A DNA stretch of 64,000 bases from Kitasatospora viridis (GCF_007829815.1 NZ_VIWT01000001.1:3619501-3683500); one strand, 5' to 3'. Shown: positions 15,311-23,784, counted from the stretch's first letter. Translations and numbers: made by a program. Notes: generated by a model not told the origin, from the letters alone.

Positions 15311-15990
15311 GTGCCGTTGCGCAGCGACTCACCGAGGTGCTCCGACCGGTGACGCACGTGCTGCTGGACTTTGACGGTCCGGTCTGCGGGGTCTTCTCTG
15401 GTCTTCCCGCTCCGGAGGTTGCCCGGCGCCTCCGCCGGGTTCTGCCCGACGACGGGCAATGCCAGGCGATCGGCGCGACCGAGACGGACCCACTTTCTCT
15501 GCTTCGGTCGATTGCGCACTTCTGGCCTGACCTGGCTGGTGATGCCGATGCGGCGCTGACCGCGCTTGAGGTCGAGGCTGTCCAATCCGGCCGGCCCAAC
15601 CCCGAGGGCGAATCCGTTCTGCGCTCCTGTGCTGTTACCGGCCGCCGTGTATCGATCGTTAGCAACAACTCGGGTGCGGCCATCGCCCGGTACCTTGCTG
15701 ACCATGGGCTGAGTGATCTAGTGGCGGGTGTCTTTGGGCGCCCCCCTGGCGACCTGTCGTCCATGAAGCCCAGCCCGAGGCTCCTGCTTGGCGCCATGGA
15801 AGCTGCGGGAACCGATCCGGAACACTGCATCTTCGTTGGTGATGCCGTCCGTGATGTTGAGGCTGGTCACTCCGCAGGAGTCCGGACGATCGGCTACGCC
15901 AATAAGCCGGGAAAGGACGCAAGGCTCGCCGCCGCCGGGGCCGTGGTGGTGGTGGACTCCATGGCTCTCATCTCAGACGCATTGACTTGA
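15307..15990 (+). CDS. HAD-family hydrolase of the tRNA-Tyr island
   Basis: A 227-residue haloacid dehalogenase-type phosphatase. Motif I is LLDFDGPVCG with the nucleophile Asp, motif II SNNSG, motif III the lysine in MKPSP, and motif IV VGDAVRDVEAGHSAGV. The cap between motifs I and II is helical. GTG 15307 overlaps the stop of the preceding regulator gene (GTGA), so expression is coupled to it. Such HAD proteins frequently follow GntR genes in Streptomyces chromosomal islands. The substrate is unknown, perhaps a small sugar phosphate or nucleotide sensed by the regulator. Confidence 0.85.
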   Translation: MSAVAQRLTEVLRPVTHVLLDFDGPVCGVFSGLPAPEVARRLRRVLPDDGQCQAIGATETDPLSLLRSIAHFWPDLAGDADAALTALEVEAVQSGRPNPEGESVLRSCAVTGRRVSIVSNNSGAAIARYLADHGLSDLVAGVFGRPPGDLSSMKPSPRLLLGAMEAAGTDPEHCIFVGDAVRDVEAGHSAGVRTIGYANKPGKDARLAAAGAVVVVDSMALISDALT

Positions 15991-16144
15991 TCCGCGAGCC
16001 GTCAGCGGCTGGCGGGACTGGGAGCGTTTCCAACGCCTGTCCGCTATCCGGTGAATCTTGGGATCAGCTGGCAGATTTTGCGGAAGGCGCAGATCCGAGT
16101 CCAACTGGTGGAATAATGGTGACATCGAACTTCAGGAGGTCACG

Positions 16145-17746
16145 ATGGTTCAGCGTCAGGTAGCTGCCCTCTACGCAACTCCCGCAGTGACCCTACTGCT
16201 GAAAGATCTCCAAGAGGCGACACGGGCGAATCCGCGCGGAGGTCCTCAGAACTACGTGCCGCCCAATGGTGGTGAGATCGCTGAGGCGAACTACCACCAC
16301 TTCGTCTTCGGCCAGCGAGGGTCCGGTAAGTCAAGTCTGTTGCGGCATCTTGAGCAGCTGTCCGGCGCCGATGGGCGGATCTCGGTCTGGATCGATGAAG
16401 AGGTCTTTGCGAATCTCAGTTATCCTGATGTCTTGGTCAGCGCAGTCCATGAGCTGATCAAGGGCGTTCGAATTGCACTCTTGAATAAAGTTGGTCCAGC
16501 GCCTAAGCGTGGAATGGTCAAGCGAATCTTTCGTATCGCCGAGAAGTTGAATGAAAACCAGATTCTCGCAAACTCGCTTGCCCAGTCCGCCCGCGACCTC
16601 GAAATGCTGAAATTTGCACCTTTGGACCGCAAGGTCCAGTGGACTATCAGTAGTGAATCATCGGAGACGGCCGGAGTCAGTGCTGGTCTCAAGATGAATA
16701 TCGTTTCACTTGATTCAAAGATTGAGGAAACGGGGAAGCTTGCCGTATCTTCGAGTGAAGTGGTTGAAGGCTCCAAGGAACAGTATCTCGAAAGGGCTCT
16801 TACTAACTTCAGGGGCCTTCTGACCGAGGCGGCCAATATTACGGGCGGCGGGTTTGTTTTCGTCGACGACCTGTACCAGTTGCGACGAGACGTTCAGCCT
16901 CTCGTTCTCGGCTACCTGCATCGGCTCGTGAAGGATACTGGCCTTTGGCTCAAGATCGGGACTATTCGGTATTCGACCATCACCTTTAAGCCGGGTGACC
17001 CGCCCCGGGGTATGCAGATCGGTCATGATGCTCACGAGGTTCCACTTGATCGCGGGCTCCGGCACTTCAGGTCTACTCAGGAGTTCCTCGAAGAGATTTT
17101 GGTGAAGATCGCGTCGAAGTCGAACGTCGACGTGCAGGCGCTCTTTACGGATGAGACGAGGAAGCGACTGGTGCTGGCAGCCGGAGGGGTCGCTCGGGAC
17201 TACCTTCGCTTGGCCGCTGGTTCCATCACTGAGGCGAGAAATCGCGGAGTGAGCGAGAAGAGCGGTTCGCATCGCGTCATCGTTGAAGATGTGAATAAGG
17301 CCGCAGGGGGATTGTCTCCTAGTAAGCTTGCGGACCTAAGTAAGGACGAGCCCGGCGAGGCTCAACAGTTGGAAAATCTAGTCAGGCAGCTCACGGAATT
17401 TTGCCGAGAGCACAAGTCGGCCTACTTCTTGGTCGCCACAGATGAGGCCGGACTGACCGAGCAGATTGACAAGCTTCAGCACCTTCGATTCACTCATCTG
17501 CTTTATGAGAGTGAGACGGTTCCGGACAAGGGGTCCCAGCGATTCAATGTCTGGCTGCTCGACGTGGCTGAACTCAGTGCTCAGAGGGCGACACAGAACA
17601 TGGACTTTCTGAAGTGGGATCGGCGAGAGAACCGAAGGAATCGGAAATTGATTTTCACGATCCCGGAGCCTGCTGCCTCTGACAAGAGCGCCGCCTCACC
17701 TGCGGTGGCTGGTCAGGGCGAACAGCTTCGGTTGGGGGAGGAGTAG
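16145..17746 (+). CDS. Orphan P-loop ATPase, cargo of the tRNA-Tyr island
   Basis: A 533-residue ATPase with a clear Walker A (FGQRGSGKSSLL, Lys62) and Walker B (GGFVFVDDLYQL, Asp241-Asp242). Arg-rich and helical segments follow, then a region around residues 420-500 that may be a winged or helical effector domain, ending in a Pro/Ala-rich tail. No HD, nuclease, TIR or membrane segment is recognisable. AGGAGG sits 5 nt before ATG 16145, the best start. Base composition is markedly less GC-rich than every neighbour (many AAT, TTT and ATT codons), pointing to recent acquisition. The Orc/Cdc6-STAND-like architecture and position suggest a defence or element-maintenance function, but none can be assigned. 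Confidence 0.75.
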   Translation: MVQRQVAALYATPAVTLLLKDLQEATRANPRGGPQNYVPPNGGEIAEANYHHFVFGQRGSGKSSLLRHLEQLSGADGRISVWIDEEVFANLSYPDVLVSAVHELIKGVRIALLNKVGPAPKRGMVKRIFRIAEKLNENQILANSLAQSARDLEMLKFAPLDRKVQWTISSESSETAGVSAGLKMNIVSLDSKIEETGKLAVSSSEVVEGSKEQYLERALTNFRGLLTEAANITGGGFVFVDDLYQLRRDVQPLVLGYLHRLVKDTGLWLKIGTIRYSTITFKPGDPPRGMQIGHDAHEVPLDRGLRHFRSTQEFLEEILVKIASKSNVDVQALFTDETRKRLVLAAGGVARDYLRLAAGSITEARNRGVSEKSGSHRVIVEDVNKAAGGLSPSKLADLSKDEPGEAQQLENLVRQLTEFCREHKSAYFLVATDEAGLTEQIDKLQHLRFTHLLYESETVPDKGSQRFNVWLLDVAELSAQRATQNMDFLKWDRRENRRNRKLIFTIPEPAASDKSAASPAVAGQGEQLRLGEE

Positions 17747-17851
17747 GGATCGGCGCCAGCATCGGCAGGTGAACCAAGATCCGGACCAGTGGCGGACCAG
17801 GGTCAGCGCACGATCGGAAGTTGCCTGGTGAGAGCAGGGCTGACCAGCGGC

Positions 17852-17906
17852 CTGTAAATCTGTCGCGCAAGCTACGCAGGTTCGAACCCTGCACCAGCCA
17901 CAGGAT
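17852..17906. repeat. attR: right 55-bp direct repeat (tRNA-Tyr fragment)
   Basis: An exact copy of 12761-12815. It is not a functional tRNA because the 5' half is absent. Confidence 0.9.
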
Positions 17907-17909
17907 CCT

Positions 17910-17953
17910 GAGAAGGCCCCTGATCTACGGAAACGTAGACCGGGGGCCTTCTC
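17910..17953 (+). terminator. Original tRNA-Tyr terminator, now behind attR
   Basis: A 20-bp stem with one mismatch and one wobble (17910-17929 with 17934-17953) around GAAA. It shares the word GCCCCTGATCT with the hairpin behind attL, which fits two diverged versions of the same terminator. Confidence 0.75.
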
Positions 17954-17974
17954 GCGTTCCCGGGCCGGACGCGC

Positions 17975-18028
17975 CGTCAGGGGCCCGTTGGGAAGTGGTC
18001 GCTCGGCGTCAGGGGTGCGTCAACGGGG
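17975..18028 (+). promoter_or_regulatory. Phased CGTCAG/CGTCAA array upstream of usp (candidate KdpE sites)
   Basis: CGTCAG (17975), CGTTGG (17986), a non-matching unit at 17997, CGTCAG (18007) and CGTCAA (18018) follow at 10-11-bp steps. This is the spacing seen upstream of kimA1, kdpF and the 31.98-kb gene. The match is weaker here, and no clear -10 box was found downstream. Confidence 0.4.
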
Positions 18029-18097
18029 CGGGGGCCGGGCTGGGCGGGGGTTGGGATGGGGGCGGAGAGCAGGTCGGCGCAGGCAGTGGAGGGTGAG

Positions 18098-18583
18098 ATG
18101 GGCGGGCGGCGGGTCGTTGTCGGGGTGAGCGGGTCGCTGGGGAGTCTGGCGGCGTTGCACCGGGCGGCGGGGCTGGCGCGGGAGACGGGGGCGGAGCTGG
18201 TCGTCGCGCTGGTGTGGACGCCGCCCGGTGGGGAGCACAGTTTCCGCAGGGCCCCGTGTCCGCCGTTGCTGTCGGCGTGCCGGGATGCGGCGGTGGCCCG
18301 GTTGCGGGAGGCGATGGGGCGGGCCTTTCCGGCGGGGTTGGAGGGGGTGCCGCTGAGTTGTGTGGTGGTGCGCGGGGAGCCGGGGGCGGGCCTGGTGGCG
18401 ACCGCGGACCGGGTGGACGACCTGCTGGTGGTGGGCGCGGGTGGCCGGCCCTGGTGGCGGCGGGTGCTGCGGGCGCCGGTGGCCGGGTACTGCGTGAAGC
18501 ATGCCGGGTGCCCGGTGCTCGCGGTGCCGCACCTGGAGTTGCAGCGGGAGTTGGGCAGGGTGGAGGCTCTGCTCAGCCGCTGA
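18098..18583 (+). CDS. Universal stress protein (UspA-like)
   Basis: A 161-residue single-domain Usp fold: strand 1 VVVGVSGSLGSLAAL, strand with VVALVWTPPGG, and the C-terminal part VVGAGGRPWW...CPVLAVPH where ATP-binding Usp proteins have G-2X-G-9X-G-S/T. KdpD sensors carry the same domain, and this gene borders the potassium-uptake block, so it may take part in K+ or turgor signalling. ATG 18098 with GGAGGG upstream is preferred over an earlier in-frame ATG. Its 3' end overlaps the convergent lipoprotein gene by 11 bp. Confidence 0.8.
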   Translation: MGGRRVVVGVSGSLGSLAALHRAAGLARETGAELVVALVWTPPGGEHSFRRAPCPPLLSACRDAAVARLREAMGRAFPAGLEGVPLSCVVVRGEPGAGLVATADRVDDLLVVGAGGRPWWRRVLRAPVAGYCVKHAGCPVLAVPHLELQRELGRVEALLSR

Positions 18584-18983
18584 TCCGCACGGTGACCAGG
18601 AAGTTGGTCTGGTCGGGTGCGCAGGGCTTGGCCTCGCCGCAGACGTGCCGACTGGCCGTCAGTTGCACGCTGCCCGCGGCTTCGGCGGTGAAGGGGAAGT
18701 CGACGGAGGCGCAGCCTTCGCCCGGCGGGCAGCTGACGGGGGAGCTGCTGACCGTTCCCGGGGTGAGCAGCTTGGCGTCGGAGCTGCTGACGGGTGACCA
18801 GTAGCTGCTGGTGAGGTGGATGACCACCTGCTGGCCGACCTCGGCGGCCACGGTGGTGCCGTTGGCGCTGTCGGTGAGTCGCAGTGGTGGTGGGGCGCTG
18901 GAGGCAGTCGTGCCTCCGCAGCCGGCCACTCCGACCATTCCCACTGCCAACCCGAGAAGAATCGCGCAGAGTCCGCGTCGCAT
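18573..18983 (-). CDS. Small lipoprotein, possible chagasin-like (I42) fold
   Basis: A 136-residue exported lipoprotein. It has a signal peptide with basic MRRG, a hydrophobic core and the lipobox VAGC (Cys22). The mature part begins with a Ser/Pro linker and continues with beta strands such as GQQVVIHLTSSYWSP and AAGSVQLTASRHVCG. That order of conserved segments resembles chagasin-type cysteine-protease inhibitors (MEROPS I42), but the match is by eye only. Four mature cysteines could form two disulfides. It is convergent with the Usp gene, and its promoter region is shared with kimA1. Confidence 0.7.
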   Translation of the reverse strand: MRRGLCAILLGLAVGMVGVAGCGGTTASSAPPPLRLTDSANGTTVAAEVGQQVVIHLTSSYWSPVSSSDAKLLTPGTVSSSPVSCPPGEGCASVDFPFTAEAAGSVQLTASRHVCGEAKPCAPDQTNFLVTVRISG

Positions 18984-19074
18984 CGCCGTCCGCCTTCCGA
19001 GCCGCCGGAACCGTTCCCTGGTCCGACGCAGGACCCCGCTCCGGGGATCCCCGCTGGTCAGGGAGATGATGGGC

Positions 19075-19124
19075 CGTCAGGCCCCGTCAACGAAGCGTAA
19101 GGGAACTCGGCGCCCGCGTATCGA
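19075..19124 (+). promoter_or_regulatory. Phased response-regulator boxes and -10 of kimA1
   Basis: CGTCAG (19075), CGTCAA (19085) and CGTAAG (19096) are spaced 10 and 11 bp. A -10-like TATCGA starts at 19119, exactly 23 bp after the start of the last box. The kdpF promoter has the same 23-bp geometry. There is no canonical -35, which fits an activator-dependent promoter. Confidence 0.5.
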
Positions 19125-19212
19125 ACGCGTATGGACCCGGCGGCGGCCGAGTCCGCGGCCGGGACGATGCCGGGAGTGCCGTGAGCGGCGCCACCGACCA
19201 TGGAGGACTGCG

Positions 19213-21060
19213 ATGTCACTGACCCCGGAGATCGCCGAACAGGCCGCCGAGCCGCCGAGTACCGACGCGGCCCCGGGCGGCGGGCACGGCGAGCGCGACC
19301 GGCTGAGCGCCCTCGGCGGACTGGCGGCGCTCTCGCTGGACGCGATGGCCTCGGTGGCCTACGGCCCGGAGTCGATCGTCCTGGTGCTGGCCGCGGCCGG
19401 CAGCTACGGGCTGGGCTTCACGCTGCCGGTGACCGTCGCCATCGCGGTGCTGCTCGCCGTGCTCACCGCCTCCTACCGGCAGGTGATCGCCGCCTTCCCG
19501 GACGGCGGCGGCTCCTACGCGGTGGCCAAGACCCACCTGGGCCGGCGCACCGCGCTGACCGCCGCGGCCTCGCTGGTGATCGACTACATCCTCAACGTGG
19601 CGGTCAGCGTCACCGCCGGGGTGGCCGCGCTGACCTCCGCCTTCCCAGGCCTCTACCCGGACCGGGTGTGGCTCTGCCTGGCCGTGCTGGTCCTGGTCAC
19701 CGGGGTCAACCTGCGCGGCATCGCCGAGTCGGCGCGCTGGTTCATGCTGCCGACCGCGGTCTTCGTCCTGTCGATCATGGCGATCGTGGTGGTCGGCCTG
19801 TTCCGCTCGCACCCGGCCAGCACCGCCGCGGCGGCCGGGCACGCCTCGGTGCTCGCGCACAACGCCACCGGGGTCGGCGCGCTGCTGCTGCTCAAGGCCT
19901 TCGCCTCCGGCTGCTCGGCGCTGACCGGCGTGGAGGCGGTGGCCAACGCGGTGCCCAGCTTCCGCACCCCGCGGGTGAAGCGGGCCCAGCACACCGAGGT
20001 GGCGCTGGGCGCGGTGCTCGGCGTGATGCTGATCGGCCTCGCCGTGCTGATCGGCCGGTTCAAGCTGCAGCCGGTGGACGGCGTGACTCTGCTGGCCCAG
20101 CTGGCCGACGCCTCGCTCGGCCACGGCTTCGGGTTCTACCTGGTGCAGTTCTCCACGGTGGTGCTGCTGGCGCTGGCCGCCAACACCTCGTTCGGCGGCC
20201 TGCCGGTGCTGATGCGGCTGCTGGCCCGGGACAACCACCTGCCGCACGTGTTCGCGCTGCGCGCCGACCACCAGGTGCACCGGCACGGCGTGCTCTTCCT
20301 GGCGGCGGTCTCGGCCGGCCTGCTGGTCGCCTCCGGGGGCGACGTGAACAGCCTGGTGCCGCTGTTCTCGATCGGTGTCTTCGTCGGCTTCACCATCTGT
20401 CAGGTCGGCATGGTGCGGCACTGGGCGCTGGAGCGCGGCAAGGGCTGGCGCGGCCGGGCGGCGATCAACGGCTTCGGCGCGTTGCTCACCGGCGTGGCGA
20501 CCCTGGTGGTGACCGGCACCAAGTTCACCGAGGGCGCCTGGGCCGTGGTGGTCGCGCTGCCGCTGCTGGTGCTGCTCTTCGAGGCGGTGCACCGGGCGTA
20601 CGGGCGGATCGGCGAGCGGCTGGAGCTGGGCCGGATCCCCGGTCCGGTGGTGCGGCAGCGCTCGACCGTGGTGGTGCCGGTGCACTCGATCACCCGGATG
20701 ACCCGGGAGGCGCTGGCCGCGGCGCTCTCGCTGGGCGACGAGGTGCTGGCGGTCACCGTGGTGCCGACCGAGCCGGACGCCGAGGACCAGCAGGCGGTGG
20801 CGGCGCTGCGCCGGGACTGGGAGCTGTGGCAGCCGGGGGTGCCGCTGGTCGAGGTGCCGGACCCGCACCGGCGCCTGGGCAAGCCGCTGGTCGGGTTCGT
20901 CAACGGGCTGTCGGCGGAGCGGGTCACGGTGCTGATCGCCGAGGTGGAGCCGGAGCGGCTGTGGCAGCGGGCGCTGCAGAACCAGCGCGGCATGTTGATG
21001 GACCGCGCGCTGCGCCGGCACACCGAGGCGGTGGTCTGCCGCCTGCGGCTGCACATGTGA
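19213..21060 (+). CDS. KimA-type potassium importer (APC/KUP superfamily), first copy
   Basis: A 615-residue protein with about 12 membrane helices (residues 35-440) and a cytosolic C-terminal domain. It aligns by eye with Bacillus KimA (YdaO). Residues known to matter for K+/H+ symport are present: Asp and Tyr in SLDAMASVAYGPE, Asp-Tyr in VIDYILNVAVS and Glu in TGVEAVANAV. SYRQVIAAFPDGGGSYAVAK is also family-typical. Automatic annotation would call it an amino-acid permease. ATG 19213 has TGGAGG upstream. It is followed by a paralogue and the kdp operon, which supports potassium as substrate. No c-di-AMP riboswitch was recognised upstream. Confidence 0.75.
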   Translation: MSLTPEIAEQAAEPPSTDAAPGGGHGERDRLSALGGLAALSLDAMASVAYGPESIVLVLAAAGSYGLGFTLPVTVAIAVLLAVLTASYRQVIAAFPDGGGSYAVAKTHLGRRTALTAAASLVIDYILNVAVSVTAGVAALTSAFPGLYPDRVWLCLAVLVLVTGVNLRGIAESARWFMLPTAVFVLSIMAIVVVGLFRSHPASTAAAAGHASVLAHNATGVGALLLLKAFASGCSALTGVEAVANAVPSFRTPRVKRAQHTEVALGAVLGVMLIGLAVLIGRFKLQPVDGVTLLAQLADASLGHGFGFYLVQFSTVVLLALAANTSFGGLPVLMRLLARDNHLPHVFALRADHQVHRHGVLFLAAVSAGLLVASGGDVNSLVPLFSIGVFVGFTICQVGMVRHWALERGKGWRGRAAINGFGALLTGVATLVVTGTKFTEGAWAVVVALPLLVLLFEAVHRAYGRIGERLELGRIPGPVVRQRSTVVVPVHSITRMTREALAAALSLGDEVLAVTVVPTEPDAEDQQAVAALRRDWELWQPGVPLVEVPDPHRRLGKPLVGFVNGLSAERVTVLIAEVEPERLWQRALQNQRGMLMDRALRRHTEAVVCRLRLHM

Positions 21061-21372
21061 CTCCCGGCAGAGCGAGCAGACGGCAAGGGATCCAGGCCAC
21101 AACGCCGTTGCACCCTCGACTTGTAAGGCCCGTACCGGGGGTGGATCCATCAATCAGAGACGAAATGTCACGATTGACCTATATGACAGATAACAGCCTG
21201 ATATTTTGACGGGCTCTTAACGCCACCTCTTAACGCGCGCGCCGCCCCCGACAGCAATCCGGCGCACCGCCCCTGGCCTGCGGAAACGCCCACCGCCGAG
21301 GCGGAGCTCAGCCCTCCGTACCCCCGCGAGTCACCCCTTGCCCATACGGCCAGGACGCATACGCTCCCGGAT
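21061..21372. other. kimA2 promoter region
   Basis: A 312-bp non-coding stretch that is AT-rich in its middle (21170-21235). It contains the inverted TTAACG/TTGACG boxes listed separately. No small gene or riboswitch fold was convincing. Confidence 0.5.
21205..21235 (-). promoter_or_regulatory. Inverted CGTTAAG/CGTCAAA boxes upstream of kimA2
   Basis: Read on the minus strand: CGTTAAG (21235-21229), CGTTAAG (21222-21216) and CGTCAAA (21211-21205), at steps of 13 and 11 bp. The words match those before kdpF and at 31.8 kb, but orientation is reversed and one step is not 10-11. Confidence 0.35.
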
Positions 21373-23421
21373 GTGTTCAATGTGCCCTCGGCGCTCAAGC
21401 GCCTCGTGATCGGCAAGGCCATGCGCAGCGAGGAGCTCGGGGAGACCCTGCTCCCGAAGCGCCTGGCCCTGCCGATCTTCGCGTCCGACCCGCTCTCCTC
21501 GGTGGCCTACGCCACCGAGGAGATCCTGCTGGTGCTCACCGTCGGCGGCACCGCGTTCCTCTACCTCACCCCGTGGGTCGCGCTCGGCGTGGTCGCGCTG
21601 ATGGCGGTCGTGGTGCTCTCCTACCGCCAGGTCGTGCACGCCTACCCGGGCGGCGGCGGCTCCTACGAGGTGGTGACGCGCAACCTCGGGGCCAAGGCGG
21701 GCCTGGTGGTGGCCGCCTCGCTGATGGTCGACTACGTGATGACCGTCGCGGTGTCGGTGGCCTCCGGCGTGGACAACATCATCTCGGCCTTCCCGGGCCT
21801 GGGCGACTACCGGGTCGTGATGGCCTGCGGCTTCGTGGCGATCCTGGCCGCGATGAACCTGCGCGGGGTGCGCGAGTCCGGCAAGGCCTTCGCCGCGCCG
21901 ACCTACCTGTTCATCTTCGGCATCCTGTTGATGGTGATCACCGGCTTCGTCAAGATGGCCTTCGGGCACGCCCCGGTCGCCTCCAGCGCCAAGTACGCGA
22001 TCATCCCCACCGACCACAACGGCACCCTCGCCGGGGTCGCGCTGATCATGCTCGGCCTGAAGGCCTTCGCCTCCGGCTGCACCGCGCTGACCGGCGTCGA
22101 GGCGATCTCCAACGGCGTGCCGGCCTTCCGCGCGCCGAAGTCGAAGAACGCCGCCACCACGATGTCCTGGATGGGCATCACCGCCGTGGTGATGTTCATC
22201 GGCATCACCGTGCTGGCCCTGGTCGCCAAGGTGCACAAGACCAACGACTCCTGCCAGTTGGTCGGCTACCCGGGCGACTGCCACACCGCCTCGCAGCCCA
22301 CGGTGATCGCCCAGCTCGCCTCGTCGATCTTCGGCGGGGACCACAGCCCGCTCTTCTACTTCATCCAGGCCGCCACCGCGCTGGTGCTGATCCTGGCCGC
22401 CAACACGGCCTTCAACGGGTTCCCGCTGCTCGGCTCGATCCTGGCCCAGCACCGCTACCTGCCCCGGCAGTTCCACACCCGCGGCGACCGGCTGGCCTTC
22501 TCCAACGGCATCATCGCGCTGGCCGCGGTGAACATCCTGCTGCTGTGGTTCTACAAGGCCAACGTGGACAACCTGATCCACCTCTACATCCTGGGCGTCT
22601 TCACCTCCTTCACGCTCTCCCAGATCGGCATGGTCCGGCACTGGAACGAGGTGCTGCGCGGCGAGAGCGACCCCAAGGTGCGGGCCGGCGCGCAGCGCTC
22701 CCGGGTGATCAACGCCTTCGGCGCCTGCACCACCGGCCTGGTCTTCGTGATCGTGATGGCCACCAAGTTCCTGGAGGGCGCCTGGCTGGCGGTGCTCGCC
22801 GCGATCGTGCTCTTCGTGATGATGCGCGGGATCCGCAAGCACTACGACTCGGTCTCCGAGGAGCTGGCGGTGGAGGACCCGCGGGCCGATTCGGTGCGGC
22901 CGTCCAGGGTGCACGGCATCGTGCTGGTCTCCAAGCTGCACAAGCCCACCCTGCGGGCGCTGGGCTACGCGGAGGCGTTCCGCCCGGACCTGCTGGAGGC
23001 GGTCACCGTCGCGGTGGAGAAGGAGGACACCGAGGAGCTCAAGGCGCAGTGGGAGCAGTACGACCTGCGGGTGCCGCTCAAGGTGCTGGACTCGCCGTAC
23101 CGCGAGATCACCAAGCCGGTGGTCGCCTACGTCCGCTCGGTGCGCCGCAACAGCCCGCGGGACGCGGTGGCGGTCTTCATCCCCGAGTACGTGGTGGGCC
23201 ACTGGTGGGAGCACTTCCTGCACAACCAGTCGGCGCTCTGGCTGAAGAGCCGGCTGCTCTTCACCCCCGGCGTGATGGTGATCAGCGTGCCGTGGCAGCT
23301 CTCCTCGGCGCCCAAGGGCGACCACCCGGCCCGCCGCGGCCCGGGCTCGGTGCGCCGCGGCGAGCCGCTCGTCGAGGGCACCGGCCGGCGCGAGCCGATC
23401 GCGGCTCCCGAGCGGTCCTGA
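21373..23421 (+). CDS. KimA-type potassium importer (APC/KUP superfamily), second copy
   Basis: A 682-residue paralogue of the preceding transporter. Its N-terminus (SALKRLVIGKAMRS) lines up with the start of Bacillus KimA, which supports GTG 21373 although no Shine-Dalgarno is visible. Key residues are kept: ASDPLSSVAYATE, LMVDYVMTVAVS, TGVEAISNGVP. About 12 membrane helices are followed by a cytosolic domain of about 200 residues that in KimA binds c-di-AMP. Relative to KimA, it carries an extra extracytoplasmic loop with two cysteines (NDSCQLVGYPGDCHT). A 14-bp-stem terminator follows, then kdp. Confidence 0.75.
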   Translation: MFNVPSALKRLVIGKAMRSEELGETLLPKRLALPIFASDPLSSVAYATEEILLVLTVGGTAFLYLTPWVALGVVALMAVVVLSYRQVVHAYPGGGGSYEVVTRNLGAKAGLVVAASLMVDYVMTVAVSVASGVDNIISAFPGLGDYRVVMACGFVAILAAMNLRGVRESGKAFAAPTYLFIFGILLMVITGFVKMAFGHAPVASSAKYAIIPTDHNGTLAGVALIMLGLKAFASGCTALTGVEAISNGVPAFRAPKSKNAATTMSWMGITAVVMFIGITVLALVAKVHKTNDSCQLVGYPGDCHTASQPTVIAQLASSIFGGDHSPLFYFIQAATALVLILAANTAFNGFPLLGSILAQHRYLPRQFHTRGDRLAFSNGIIALAAVNILLLWFYKANVDNLIHLYILGVFTSFTLSQIGMVRHWNEVLRGESDPKVRAGAQRSRVINAFGACTTGLVFVIVMATKFLEGAWLAVLAAIVLFVMMRGIRKHYDSVSEELAVEDPRADSVRPSRVHGIVLVSKLHKPTLRALGYAEAFRPDLLEAVTVAVEKEDTEELKAQWEQYDLRVPLKVLDSPYREITKPVVAYVRSVRRNSPRDAVAVFIPEYVVGHWWEHFLHNQSALWLKSRLLFTPGVMVISVPWQLSSAPKGDHPARRGPGSVRRGEPLVEGTGRREPIAAPERS

Positions 23422-23470
23422 CGGACGGTCCCCGAGAGACCTCCTGACGGAGCACCAGCGCCGCCCCGTC

Positions 23471-23503
23471 GACGGGCCCCGGGCACTGCGCCCGGGGCCC
23501 GTC
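23471..23503 (+). terminator. Terminator of kimA2
   Basis: A perfect 14-bp stem GACGGGCCCCGGGC (23471-23484) with its complement at 23490-23503, loop ACTGC. Confidence 0.75.
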
Positions 23504-23597
23504 GCCGTGCCGCCCCGACGGCGCTGTCCCGACCGGGCGGGGCCGGGTCGCCGGGCGGCCGGCGGGCCCGGATCGCTTAACGGCGTGATCACGGCGG

Positions 23598-23658
23598 CGT
23601 TAGGGCAGCGTCAAGGGCCGTAAGGACGTCGTCAACATGGCGGAACCACCCGTATGGA
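23598..23658 (+). promoter_or_regulatory. Four phased KdpE-type boxes and -10 of the kdp operon
   Basis: CGTTAG (23598), CGTCAA (23609), CGTAAG (23619) and CGTCAA (23630) follow each other at 11, 10 and 11 bp. A -10-like TATGGA lies at 23653-23658, 23 bp after the start of the last box. Tandem 10-11-bp repeats are how OmpR/PhoB-type regulators such as KdpE usually bind. Confidence 0.6.
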
Positions 23659-23784
23659 GGGCGTCAACAAACGCCGGAGCGCCTCGAACAGACGATTTGC
23701 TTCTGGGGCCGGTAGCCCTTGCCGGCGTCGTGCGGAGCCCTGGGGCCGCCCACGGCAACGTTCCTGAAGCAACTGGTGGAGCTC

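Larger units (their letters stand above)
12761..17906. mobile_element. Integrase-less genomic island in tRNA-Tyr
   Basis: The segment is bounded by identical 55-bp direct repeats. One is the 3' half of the tRNA-Tyr gene, which leaves the tRNA intact at the left end. This is the standard signature of tyrosine-recombinase integration at a tRNA. Content: CxxC protein, GntR/HutC repressor, broken GntR gene, HAD hydrolase and P-loop ATPase. No integrase, excisionase, replication or transfer gene is present, so it is either a remnant or a satellite mobilised in trans. The ATPase gene is visibly lower in GC than the flanking chromosome. Confidence 0.75.

Noticed and set aside
18811..19212. A 134-residue N-terminal extension of the first KimA-type protein
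   Set aside because: It is Arg/Pro-rich, overlaps the divergent lipoprotein gene and the phased promoter boxes, and a good ribosome site precedes ATG 19213.
21061..21372. Possible c-di-AMP (ydaO-type) riboswitch before kimA2
   Set aside because: No match to the conserved core could be recognised by eye. A covariance-model search would settle it.
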